Assembly (NCBI RefSeq): GCF_009857135.1
Contig: NZ_CP047318.1
Coordinates: 682,001-746,000 of the forward strand
Reading direction: 5' to 3'
DNA length: 64,000 bases
Source of the DNA: Streptomyces sp. HM190
Lineage (GTDB): Bacteria; Actinomycetota; Actinomycetes; Streptomycetales; Streptomycetaceae
The notes under the pieces are model-generated. The model was not told where the DNA came from. It made no database searches and was given only the letters and a program-made list of their open reading frames with translations. Below, piece by piece: positions 45,421 to 60,900 of this stretch; the first letter of the stretch is position 1, and each line of letters starts with the position of its first letter. Both the position numbers and the translations under genes were made by a program.

Positions 45421-46402
45421 AGCGCAGCAGGCAGAGCCCGGCTGCCATGCCCGCGCCGAAGCCGGCCAGCAGGAGCAGTTCGCCGTCGTGCAGCAGACCC
45501 GCGCGGGACGCCTCGTCCAGGGCCACGGCCACCGAGGCGGCGCCCATGTTGCCGTAGGTGACGAGCGGGGTGTGGGTGCGGGCTCCGGTGAGGCCGCAGC
45601 GTTCGACGAGTTCGCCGAGGAGCACGCCGTTGGCCTGGTGGGGCACGAAGTGCGCGATCTCCTCGCGTGTGGTGCCGGTGCGGGCGAGCAGGGGGTCGAT
45701 CATCGGGGGGACGTTGTGCATGACGAAGTCGGCGACGCCGCGGCCGATCATCCGCAGGTAGTGGCCGCCGTTCGCGACGGTGTCGGCGGAGGCGGGGACG
45801 CGGCTTCCGCCGCCCTCGATCCAGATGAGTTCGTGGGCGTCGCCGCGTCCGGCGAGTTCGACGTCCAGGATGCCGCGCTGCTCCGGTACGGCGCCGACGA
45901 CCGCGGCGCCGGCCGCGTCGCCGAGGAGCACGGCGGTGCCCCGGTCGCCGTAGTCGAGGAACCGCGAGTAGAGGTCGGCGCCGATGACCAGGGCGAGTGA
46001 GCCGGGACGCTGGGCGACGAGGGCGCGGGCCACGTCGAGGGCGTAGACGAAGCCCGCGCAGGCGATGTTGATGTCGAAGGCGGCGGCGCGGTGGGCGCCG
46101 AGCGCGTTCTGCACCAGGGACGAGGTGGGCGGCAGGGGGGCGTCGCCGGTGGAGGTGGCGACGATGAGGTGGTCGATGCGGTCCGCCGTGACGCCCGCGT
46201 CGTCGAGGGCGGCGGTGGCGGCGTGCCGGGCGAGGTCGGAAGTGGCCTCGTCGGGGGCGGCGTAGCGGCGACCGGTGATGAGGGTGCGGCGGCCGATCCA
46301 CTCGGCGGTGATGCCGGGGACGCGGCGGGCGATCTCCTCGTTGGTGATCTCCTCCTTGGGGAGGTAGGAGCCGGTGCCGAGGACGCCGATGGAGGTGGTC
46401 AT
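45416..46402 (-). CDS. KASIII (FabH-like) ketoacyl synthase for extender-unit supply
   Basis: 328-residue ketoacyl-ACP synthase III family protein. The Cys-His-Asn triad is visible: Cys115 (INIACAGFVY), His255 (FVPHQAN), Asn285 (TYGNMGAAS). The ATG overlaps the ccr stop by 4 bp (ATGA), so translation is coupled to the reductase. KASIII enzymes condense an acyl-CoA with malonyl-ACP. Next to a CCR, such enzymes are known to make the 3-ketoacyl precursor of ethyl-, butyl- or branched alkylmalonyl-CoA extenders (as in reveromycin and ansalactam pathways). No 3-ketoacyl reductase or dehydratase gene lies nearby, so those steps probably borrow fatty acid synthase enzymes. The acyl primer cannot be told from sequence. 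The likely consumer is the atypical AT of module 7. Confidence 0.93.
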   Translation of the reverse strand: MTTSIGVLGTGSYLPKEEITNEEIARRVPGITAEWIGRRTLITGRRYAAPDEATSDLARHAATAALDDAGVTADRIDHLIVATSTGDAPLPPTSSLVQNALGAHRAAAFDINIACAGFVYALDVARALVAQRPGSLALVIGADLYSRFLDYGDRGTAVLLGDAAGAAVVGAVPEQRGILDVELAGRGDAHELIWIEGGGSRVPASADTVANGGHYLRMIGRGVADFVMHNVPPMIDPLLARTGTTREEIAHFVPHQANGVLLGELVERCGLTGARTHTPLVTYGNMGAASVAVALDEASRAGLLHDGELLLLAGFGAGMAAGLCLLRW

Positions 46403-47766
46403 CGGGTCACCGCCAGGGCGCCGGGCACGTCGGCGGCGAAGGGGCGCAGCGGGTTGAGGCGGTCCTCGCCGATGCGGGCCCGGAGTTCGGGGTCGGTGAC
46501 GCCGAGGCCGGGTTCGGGGGCGAGGCACAGGACGCCGACCTTGCCGATGTGGTCGTTGCGCTGCACGAGCCGGGTGGCCTCGCCGACCTCGCTCAGGGGG
46601 AACAGCGAGGACATCACCGGCATGATGCGGCCCTGGCCGAACAGCCGTGCGCACTCCCACTGTTCGTGGAGGTTGGCGACGTGGCTGCCGATGACCCGCT
46701 TGAGTTTCATCCACAGGTAGCGGTTGTCGTAGCGGTGCCGGTAGCCGGTGCTGGAGCCGCAGGTGACGACGGTGCCGCCGCGTCGTACGACGAACAGGGA
46801 CATCCCGAACGTGGCCTGGCCGACGTGTTCGAAGACGATGTGGGGGTCCTCGCCGGTCTCGCGGCGGATGACCGCGCCGAGTCGTTTGCCGTCGGCGATG
46901 GCCTGCTCGAAGTCGTCGCCCTCGGACTCGCCGATGCCGATCTCCGAGCGGTCGATGACGATGTCGCAGCCGAGGGCCCGCAGCGCCTCGGCCTTGCGCG
47001 GTGAGCCGACGACGCCGACGGGTATGCCGCCGCCGTTCTTGACGAACTGCACGGCGTACGCGCCGACTCCACCGGTCGCCCCCCAGATCAGCACCACGTC
47101 GCCCTGTTTCATGCGGGCGCCGCGGTCCGAGACCAGCATCCGGTAGGAGGTGCCGGCGCAGGCGGGCACACAGGCGGCCTCCTCCCAGGTGAGGTGGGCG
47201 GGTTTGGGGATGAGCTGCCCGGCGCGGGCCAGGCAGTAGTGGGCGAGGCCGCCGAAGTTGGTCTCGTAGCCCCAGGCGAGCTGGTGTTCGCCGAGCATGC
47301 CGTCGGCCTGGGTGACGGCCTCCTGCTCGTCGACGCAGGCCGCGTTGACCAGGACGTGGTCGCCGACGCGCCAGCGCCGGACGGCCGAGCCGACCCGGAC
47401 GATCACACCGGCCGCGTCCGAACCGAGGACGTGGTACGGCTGGTCGTGGCGGGCGGCCCAGCCGCCCTGCCGTCCGTAGCCGGCGAGGAACCGGAAGGTC
47501 GGCAGGGGCTCGAAGGTGGCGGACCAGACGGTGTTGTAGTTGATCGAGCTGGCCATGACGGCGACGAGGACCTCGTCGGGGGCGGGCTCCGGCAGCGGCA
47601 CGGGGCCGACGCGGAGGGTCTTGCGCACGTCCTTGTCGGCGACACCCCGGAACACGTCCACGTCCTCGATGCGGAGGTGGGCCGCGGTGAACTCCTCCGG
47701 CAGAGCCGCACGCTCCACCTCCTCGGGACTCGCTCCCGCGAGCACCGCGTCAGTCACAGAACCCAT
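46399..47766 (-). CDS. ccr: Crotonyl-CoA carboxylase/reductase (alkylmalonyl-CoA synthesis)
   Basis: 455-residue medium-chain dehydrogenase of the CCR family, which reductively carboxylates 2-enoyl-CoAs with NADPH and CO2 to alkylmalonyl-CoA. ATG at 47766 has GAGGAAGG upstream. NADPH motif IWGATGGVGAYA (228-239); family stretches ETNFGGLA and DNRYLWMK present. Using Kitasatospora setae numbering (offset 3), the CO2-pocket residues Asn81, Glu171 and His365 are kept as Asn78, Glu168 and His362, but Phe170 is Tyr167, and the Gly after the His is Val363. It therefore differs from primary-metabolism ethylmalonyl CCRs, in keeping with a dedicated secondary-metabolism enzyme, possibly for a chain longer than crotonyl; that substrate call is inference. 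It is translationally coupled to the KASIII gene. Confidence 0.95.
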   Translation of the reverse strand: MGSVTDAVLAGASPEEVERAALPEEFTAAHLRIEDVDVFRGVADKDVRKTLRVGPVPLPEPAPDEVLVAVMASSINYNTVWSATFEPLPTFRFLAGYGRQGGWAARHDQPYHVLGSDAAGVIVRVGSAVRRWRVGDHVLVNAACVDEQEAVTQADGMLGEHQLAWGYETNFGGLAHYCLARAGQLIPKPAHLTWEEAACVPACAGTSYRMLVSDRGARMKQGDVVLIWGATGGVGAYAVQFVKNGGGIPVGVVGSPRKAEALRALGCDIVIDRSEIGIGESEGDDFEQAIADGKRLGAVIRRETGEDPHIVFEHVGQATFGMSLFVVRRGGTVVTCGSSTGYRHRYDNRYLWMKLKRVIGSHVANLHEQWECARLFGQGRIMPVMSSLFPLSEVGEATRLVQRNDHIGKVGVLCLAPEPGLGVTDPELRARIGEDRLNPLRPFAADVPGALAVTR

Positions 47767-47879
47767 GTCGGCCCTTCCTCGTACGGCTACCGGTGTCGTC
47801 GACGCTAGGTGAGGCTCCGCCCCCTAACGCCACCCCTCAGATCCCGCGGGGCCCCCTGTCCGGGGTGCGGGGGCCGCGC
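47767..47879 (-). promoter_or_regulatory. Candidate ccr promoter with tandem TAGGGG-like repeats
   Basis: The 113 bp before ccr contain, on the minus strand, TGAGGGGTGGCGTTAGGGGG (47839-47820): two similar half-sites with starts 12 nt apart. A TAGCGT -10-like box follows downstream, putting the repeats over or just upstream of the -35 position. The same half-site spacing occurs before the 69-aa gene. Confidence 0.45.
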
Positions 47880-48089
47880 TCATTCCGCGATGGCGGTCCG
47901 GGTGATCCAGCGGAAGACGGCGACCTCCTCACCGTCGATGGTGGTGAATTCACCTTTGTGGACGAAGTGCTCGTATCCGGCACCCAGGCGGTGCTTGACC
48001 TTCTCCGTGAGGGAGGTGGCGAACTGCACCCTCTCCTCATCCGGGAAATACGCCGGGCCGTCGGACAGAAATACCTTGAAATTAACCAT
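47880..48089 (-). CDS. Hypothetical 69-residue protein
   Basis: A small soluble protein beginning MVNFKVFLSDGP. I chose ATG 48089 because a near-perfect GAGGAGG RBS (48098-48104) lies 8 bp upstream; the frame is open much further but would run into the regulator gene. I do not recognise a family. The protein is rich in charged and aromatic residues, with a predicted strand-helix-strand pattern (KVFLS, then an amphipathic helix around RVQFATSLTEKVKHRL, then FTTIDGEEVAVFRWI), compatible with a small ferredoxin-like or dimeric alpha/beta fold. It has no Cys and no transmembrane segment. Its own upstream region carries the TAGGGG motif and it leads into ccr, so it is probably expressed with extender-unit supply. 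Confidence 0.72.
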   Translation of the reverse strand: MVNFKVFLSDGPAYFPDEERVQFATSLTEKVKHRLGAGYEHFVHKGEFTTIDGEEVAVFRWITRTAIAE

Positions 48090-48196
48090 GCCGAAAACCT
48101 CCTCAGCCAGGGATTCGCAGTGGACTTCTGCCTCGGTGAGAATCTCGCAGCGCCCTCGCGCACGGACAACCCCTAGGCACCCCCGTAAAGGCGGTG
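48090..48196 (-). promoter_or_regulatory. Candidate promoter of the 69-aa gene with tandem TAGGGG-like repeats
   Basis: The 107 bp between the regulator stop and the 69-aa gene. On the minus strand TTACGGGGGTG is followed by CCTAGGGGTTGTCC (together 48188-48164), half-site starts 12 nt apart. TTGTCC, a 17-nt spacer and GAGATT form a plausible promoter just downstream. The CTAGGGG(T)TGTCCG core matches the site before the plus-strand P450. Confidence 0.5.
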
Positions 48197-50917
48197 TCAG
48201 GCCGTCTCGGGCAGCCCCAGCTCGATATGGAGCGGCAGTTCCTGGCGCGAGGTGATGTCGAGCTTCTTGTAGACACGTGTGAGGTGCTGCTCGACGGTGC
48301 TGACCGTGATGAAGAGCTCGCTGGATATCTCGCGGTTCGTCATGCCGCGGGAGGCGAGGACCGCCACACGTCGCTCCGAGTCGCTGAGTTTCGCGACGGG
48401 GTCCGGGGCCCGGCGGGGGCCGCGGGCGACCCGTACGGCGGGACGTCCGTCGACGAGCCCGAGGAAGGCGATCCGCTCGCGCAGCGGGCCGGCCCCGCAC
48501 TCCTCGGCCAGTTGCTGGGCCTTGCGCAGGGTGAGGTCGGCGCGGGCCGGCTGGTCGAGGCCCCGGTAGGCCTCCGCGAGGTCGACCAGGACGCGGGCGA
48601 GTTCCCAGGAGTTGCCGGAGGCCTGGAGATGCTCGGCGGCGCGGGTGAGCAGTCCTGGCCGTTCGGACGGCGGGGCGAACTGGGCCCGTACGCGCAGCCA
48701 CGATCCGGCGACCAGGGGGGACTCACCGCCGGAGTGGTTCTCGTGGTCCTCCAGCAACTGCTGGGCCTCCTGGGGGTTGTCGAGGGCGAGCCAGGCCTCC
48801 GCCGCGTCGATCCGCCAGGTCGGCTGGGTCCTCCGGAGCGCGTCGCAGCGTTCGGTGTGGCGGCCGACGGCCAGGAAGTCCGAGAGGGCGAGATGGGGGC
48901 GGCCGACGGCCAGCAGGAACTGGCCGCGTGCGCGGAGGTAGTCCAGTCCGTGCAGGCTGCGGAAGAACCCGTCGGGCACGGGGCGGTCCAGCAGGCGGAC
49001 GGCCTCCTCGTACTGGCCGGACGCGGTGCAGACGGCGATCAGGGCGGTGATGACCTGGCCGCACAGCCAGTGGCTGGGTGCGTCCCCGCCCAGGTCGACG
49101 ATCTCCCGGGCGTACGTCTCCGCCTCGGTCAGGCGGCCGCGGGCGAGGGCGGTCTCCGCGCGCAGCGCCGTGAACAGCTGGCGCCAGCCCTCGACGCCGC
49201 GTGCGGCCGCCTCGCTCTGGAAGTGTTCGCACCAGGCGTCGGCGAGGTCGGGGCGGCCGGCGGCCATGAGGTGGCGCAGTTCGGGGACGATCAGGGCGAG
49301 GGTGGTGTCGCCGAGCGTCCAGGCGGCGAGGTGTTCCTCGATCTCGTGGACGGCGGGGGGCCGGACGTGGTGGCCGTTGGCGCAGACACCGAAGTTGACC
49401 CCGTCGGCGCTGACCCGTCCGTCGAAGTCGTGCTCCTCGCCGCAGGCGGTCCGTTCGGAGGACATCGCCAGCGACCAGGCGTCGGGGATGCCGGGGGTGA
49501 GGCAGAAGAACCAGGGCCAGCCCTCGTTGAAGTGGTCGGGGCGCGCGTTCGCCTCCCCGGTGTCCACCTGCGCGGCCACCGCGCGGAGCATGGCTCCGCC
49601 TTCTTCCAGCCGCCCGCATCCGATCATCAGCAGGGCGGCGAGCACGGTCCGTGCCGGGCAGGCGTCCGCCCCGTGGTGGCACTCGGGCCACTCGATCCTG
49701 CCCAGGTACTGGTGCTCGACCCGCCACGGGTCGGTGCGCAGCAGCACAACGTAACGTTTCAGCGCGAGGCGGGCCCGCTCCCAGCAGTCGGTCGCGGCGT
49801 CATGGGCGAGGTCGACGCACGCCACGGCGAAGTCGGCGTCGTCCCTGGCCAGCGCCTCGTCGGCGGCGCGTTGGAGGACGGCCGTCTGCCAGGGCTCGCG
49901 GGCGGTGCCGATCTTCAGCAGATAGCGGGCCGTCGCCAGGGCTCCCGCGCCGCACCGGCGCACCTGTTCGGCGGCGCGCAGCAGGACCTCGGAGCGGTGG
50001 TCGGGGTCGGCGTGCTCCAGGATCTCGTCCTCGATCACCGGGTGCCGCAGCCGGCAGCCGTCGGCCACCCCGGCCTCGCGCAGCAGGTGCAGGCCGCGCG
50101 CGATCTCCGCCCCGTCCAGGCGCAGGACGGCGGCGAGCCCGACCGGGTCGGAGAACTCGCGCAGCGCGGCCAGCCCCAGGGCCACGGAGGCGGCCAGCGG
50201 GCCGCTGAGGCAGACGCAGTCCCGGGCGACCCGCGAGTACAGGCCGCGAGGGCTGGGCCAGGGCGCCCCCGCTTCGGCGCGCGACCGCATGTCCAGTTCC
50301 TCGGCCAGGGCGCGGACGAGCAGAGGGCTGCCACCGCTGAGGGCGTGCACGGCCTCCCGGTCGCTGTCGTCCAGGGGGCCGCCGTGCAGGGTCGCGCAGA
50401 GTTCGGCGGCCTGGTCGCGGTCGAGGGGACCGAGCCGGAGGCGGTGCAGGTTGGGCTGGCGGAGCAGTTCGCAGTGCACGTCGCCCTGGCAGCCGCCGTA
50501 CGGCAGCAGGGGGACGACCACCATGACGGAGCTCTTGCGCAGCCGGCGCCGGAGGGCCGCCAGCAGGCGGCGCCAGACCGAGTCCTCGCGCTCCTGCGGC
50601 TGGTCGAGGCAGATGACCACGGGAGCCCGCTCCGCGAGCTCCCCCAGGCGATCGCTTAAGTCGGACGGCCGGGTGGATTCCGGTGCCCCGGGCGCGACGG
50701 TGCGATCCGGTCCGGTGGAGAGCAGGCCGTCGAGGTCGCGCTCGGACAGGACGGTGGCACCGTTGTCCACGGCATGGAGGGCGAAGCCTTCCATGAGGTC
50801 GGTCTTCCCGGAGCCGACTCCGCCCTCCAGGACGACGGTCAGGGCTGTACCGCGCTCGCATTCGGCGAGGAGGGCCTTCATGAGTTGCAGTTTGTCGTCT
50901 CGGCCAGAAAACAACAT
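48197..50917 (-). CDS. LAL-family LuxR transcriptional regulator
   Basis: 906-residue large ATP-binding LuxR-type regulator, the usual pathway-specific activator class in macrolide clusters. I chose ATG 50917 since the protein then starts with the typical short lead into the P-loop; in-frame codons upstream extend the ORF to 51214 but the residues there look non-coding. Walker A GGVGSGKT (32-39), Walker B VVICLD (Asp105), a long helical tetratricopeptide-like middle, and a C-terminal LuxR helix-turn-helix (about 844-906, with TNREISSELFITVSTVEQHL). Leu87 is encoded by TTA (50659-50657), the rare bldA-dependent codon, so translation should be delayed to development. It stands alone between the fully reducing PKS subunit and the 69-aa gene. 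Its targets are probably the operons with the TAGGGG motif (inference). Confidence 0.93.
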   Translation of the reverse strand: MLFSGRDDKLQLMKALLAECERGTALTVVLEGGVGSGKTDLMEGFALHAVDNGATVLSERDLDGLLSTGPDRTVAPGAPESTRPSDLSDRLGELAERAPVVICLDQPQEREDSVWRRLLAALRRRLRKSSVMVVVPLLPYGGCQGDVHCELLRQPNLHRLRLGPLDRDQAAELCATLHGGPLDDSDREAVHALSGGSPLLVRALAEELDMRSRAEAGAPWPSPRGLYSRVARDCVCLSGPLAASVALGLAALREFSDPVGLAAVLRLDGAEIARGLHLLREAGVADGCRLRHPVIEDEILEHADPDHRSEVLLRAAEQVRRCGAGALATARYLLKIGTAREPWQTAVLQRAADEALARDDADFAVACVDLAHDAATDCWERARLALKRYVVLLRTDPWRVEHQYLGRIEWPECHHGADACPARTVLAALLMIGCGRLEEGGAMLRAVAAQVDTGEANARPDHFNEGWPWFFCLTPGIPDAWSLAMSSERTACGEEHDFDGRVSADGVNFGVCANGHHVRPPAVHEIEEHLAAWTLGDTTLALIVPELRHLMAAGRPDLADAWCEHFQSEAAARGVEGWRQLFTALRAETALARGRLTEAETYAREIVDLGGDAPSHWLCGQVITALIAVCTASGQYEEAVRLLDRPVPDGFFRSLHGLDYLRARGQFLLAVGRPHLALSDFLAVGRHTERCDALRRTQPTWRIDAAEAWLALDNPQEAQQLLEDHENHSGGESPLVAGSWLRVRAQFAPPSERPGLLTRAAEHLQASGNSWELARVLVDLAEAYRGLDQPARADLTLRKAQQLAEECGAGPLRERIAFLGLVDGRPAVRVARGPRRAPDPVAKLSDSERRVAVLASRGMTNREISSELFITVSTVEQHLTRVYKKLDITSRQELPLHIELGLPETA
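50657..50659 (-). promoter_or_regulatory. TTA codon in the regulator (bldA control point)
   Basis: Leu87 of the LAL regulator is read from TTA within GAC-TTA-AGC. In Streptomyces this codon needs the bldA tRNA. A TTA codon in a cluster activator is the classic route of developmental control. Confidence 0.8.
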
Positions 50918-51206
50918 GTACCTAACCCCAATCACACCCCACCGTGTTCTGCGATTCGCATGGGGATCGACCCAGAAATCGCAGAGCGCGCCGGACGGTC
51001 TATAGAACTGTCCGATGGGTTCGGAGCCCCCGTGGAAACCACATCGGTTTTGATGAGCCGGAACCGTGGTTGACCGCCCCGGCCGAGCAGTCCGGTTGCC
51101 GACTCGCCACCAACATAGCCAAGGGTCAGCGGCCACGGAAGCCAGCATTCCGGAAACAGACCGGATGCGCAGTGTAAAGATTCTCAGAGTTCGATCAAAA
51201 CCATGA
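50918..51206 (-). promoter_or_regulatory. Upstream region of the LAL regulator with an inverted repeat
   Basis: 289 bp without a gene, somewhat richer in A+T than its surroundings. It holds an 8-bp inverted repeat CTGCGATT/AATCGCAG (50949-50956 and 50977-50984, 20 nt apart) just upstream of the regulator start, and a TATAGA -10-like box on the minus strand near 51000. The RBS before ATG 50917 is weak (TTAGG). No TAGGGG tandem site was found here. Confidence 0.4.
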
Positions 51207-57788
<6,582 letters not shown>

Positions 57789-57909
57789 ACGTGCGTCACT
57801 TTCCTCGAGGTGGGGGGTGTGCTGCCGGCGGGGCACGTGGGTGGGGGTGGCGTGCCGGAGCAGGTGGTGCGCCGCCGGACGGGGCGGCGGCCGGGGGGCC
57901 CCGGCCGGT
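57789..57909 (-). other. Intergenic gap between two PKS subunits
   Basis: 121 bp of G-rich sequence. It holds the RBS of the downstream subunit and a short palindrome GGCCGGGG/CCCCGGCC (57889-57906) directly after the upstream stop, which may be a weak hairpin. No clear promoter seen; co-transcription is likely. Confidence 0.35.
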
Positions 57910-60900
57910 TCAGTGCAGCCGGACGCCGTCGTCGACCATGGCGAAGAGGTCGTCGTCGGAGGCCGCGTCGAGGTCGTGGTGCGGATCGTGCTCCGGGTCG
58001 TGGCCGTCGGCGGTGGCGTCCGGTCGGCGCCAGGTCTCCAGCAGGTGCCGCAGCCGCTCGTCGAGGCGCCTGCGGTCCGGGTCGTCGGGGGCGACGTCGC
58101 CGAGGTGCCTCAGGAGGCCGTCGAGGAGGGTCAGGGCCTCCTGTGCCGGTGACGCCTGCGGCGGGGCGAGTTCGGCGCGCAGCAGTTCCGCCAGCGCCTG
58201 GGGGGTGGGGTGGTCGAAGACGAGGGTCGCGGGCAGCCGCAGCCCGGTGGCGGCGGCGAGGCTGTTGCGCAGCTCGACGGCGGTCAGGGAGTCGAAGCCG
58301 AGTTCGCGGAAGGTGCGCTGGGAGCCGAGTGACCCCGGTGAGCCGTGTCCGAGGACGGTGGCGGTGTGGGTGTGGACGAGGTCGAGCAGCAGGTGGTCGC
58401 GCTCGGTGTCGGACAGGGCGGCCAGCCGCTCGGCGAGGGCGGGTTCGCCCGCCGCGGCGCGGGCCGCGCGGCGCAGGGCGGAGGTCTGGACGAGGGCCCG
58501 GAACACGGCGGGCAGGGTGCCCGCCTCGGCCTGGCCGCGCAGGGCGGCGGTGTCCAGTGCCAGCGGTGCCACGGCGGGAGCGTCCACGCCGAGGGCGGCG
58601 TCGAACAGGGCGAGGCCCTGGTCGGCGCCCAGGGCACGGAGCCCGGAGCGGGCCATGCGTCGCTGGTCGGTGTCGCCGAGTGAGGCGGTCATGCCGTCGC
58701 CGGCCTGCTCCCAGGCACCCCAGAGCAGGGAGACGGCGGGGAGTCCGCGGGCCCTGCGCTGTGCAGCGAGGGCGTCGAGGCAGGTGTTGGCGGCGGCGTA
58801 GTTGGCCTGGCCGGGGTTGCCGGTGAAGCCGGACGCGGAGGAGAACAGGGCGAACACCGCCGGGTCGTGGCCGAGTTCGCGGGTGACGGCGTCGAGGTGG
58901 GCGGCGGCGTCGGCCTTGGGGAGCAGGACGCGGTGGAGTTGCTCGTCGGTGAGTCCCGCGGCGACGCCGTCGTCGAGGACGCCCGCGGTGTGGACGATCG
59001 CCGTGGTGGGGCGGTCGGCGGGCAGGGCGGCCAGGGCGGAGCGCAGGGCGTCGCGGTCGGCGACGTCGCAGGCGAGGGTGGTGACGTCGGTGGCTCCCGC
59101 CGCCCGCAGGTCGGCCTCCAGTTCCGCGGCGCCGGGGGCGGCGGGGCCGCGGCGGCCGAGCAGCAGCAGGTGCCGGGCGCCGTGGCGGGTGACGAGGTGC
59201 CGGGCGACGAGGCCGCCGAGGTGGCCGCCCGCGCCGGTGACGACGAAGGTGCCTGTGGGGTCGGGGGCGCGGGGGACGGTGAGGACCGCCTTGCCGACGA
59301 GTTTCGCCTGGCTCAGTGCCCGGAACGCGTCGCGGGCCCGGCGGATGTCCCACACGGTCAGCGGAGGCGGGGTGAGCGCGCCCTGCGCGAACAGGTCGAG
59401 AACCGCATGGAGCATCTCGCGCATCCGGTCGGGCGCCGCCTCCTGGAGGTCGTACGCCTGGTAGGCGACGCCGGGATGGGCGGCGGCCACAGCCCGCGGG
59501 TCACGGATGTCGGTCTTGCCCATCTCCAGGAAACGGCCGCCGCGCGGCAGGAGCCGCAGGCCCGCGTCGACGAACTCCCCGGCGAGGCAGTCGAGGACGA
59601 CGTCCATGCCCTGTCCGCCGGTGGTCCGGTGGAAGTGGTCGGCGAAGCCGAGGCTGCGCGAGTCGGCGGTGTGGTCGTCGTCGAGTCCGGCGGCGCGCAG
59701 CACGTGCCGCTTCCCGGCGCTGGAGGTGGCGTACACGTCGGCGCCGAGGTGGCGGGCGAGCTGCACGGCGGCGGTGCCGACGCCTCCGGCGCCCGCGTGG
59801 ACGAGGACCTTCTGGCCGGGCCGGACACCGGCGAGGTCGACGAGGCCGTAGTACGCGGTGAGGTAGGCGATGGGGACGGCGGCGGCCTGTTCGAAGGTCC
59901 AGCCGTCGGGCATGGGCGCCAGCCAGCGGTGGTCGGTGACGGCGACCGGGCCGAAGGTGGCGGGGCCGAGGCCGAGTACGCGGTCACCGGGGCGGACGCC
60001 GGTGACGTCGGGGCCGACGGCGGTGACGACACCGGCGAGTTCACCGCCGAGTCCGCGCAGGCCGGGGACCAGGCCGAGGGCGACGACGACGTCGCGGAAG
60101 TTCACCCCGCACGCGCGGACCTCCACCCGGACCTGGCCGGGGGCGAGCTGTTCCCCGAGGCCATCCGGGGCCGGTACGAGGGCCAGGTCGTCGATGGTGG
60201 CGCCGTCGCCCGCGCGGTCGAGGACCCAGGGTCCCGGTCCGGGCGGGGGCCGCAGCGCGGGGTCGCGGGTGAGGGGGACCAGGCGGGGCGCGTGGAGGGT
60301 GCCGGCGCGGAGGGCGAGGCGGGGCTCCGGGTGGGCCGTGGCGCGGGCGAGGACGGAGGCGGACGCGTCGTCGCCGTCCCAGTCGACGACGGTGATCCGG
60401 TCGGGGTTCTCGTGCGCGGCGGAGCTCAGCAGCCCCCACACGGCCGCCGCGACGGGATCGGGGACGGGGTCGTCGTCGCCGACGCGCGCGGCGCCCCGCA
60501 GCAGCACGGTGAGCCGGGCCCCGCTGTCGTCGGCGGACCAGCGGCGCACGGTGTCGAGCGCCCGCCGGGTCGCGGTGTGCACTGCCGTCACGGCGTCCGG
60601 GTCGCCCGGCTCGGTGCCGGGCGGGAGCGCCGCGTCGAGGACGACGACGACCTGGTCGGCGTCCCGTGCGGCGGACGCCGTGTCCGGGTGCTGGGCCGCG
60701 CCGGGGAGCCGGGGCAGTCCGCCGGGATCGCCGACGAGTGCCCAGCGGTCGGCCGGGGCGGCGGGTTCCGCGGGGACGGGGACCTCTTCCCAGCCGGGCA
60801 GGAGGAGGTCGCGGTCCGGCGCTGCGGCCGGCGTGGGAGCGGTCGGTCCGGGGGCGGCGCGGACGGTGAGCGAGCGGATGTCCGCCACGGGACCGCCCGT

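Noticed and set aside
48090..48701. Long frame ending in the 69-residue protein
   Set aside because: The upstream part is antisense-frame translation of the regulator gene. The GAGGAGG before ATG 48089 marks the real start.
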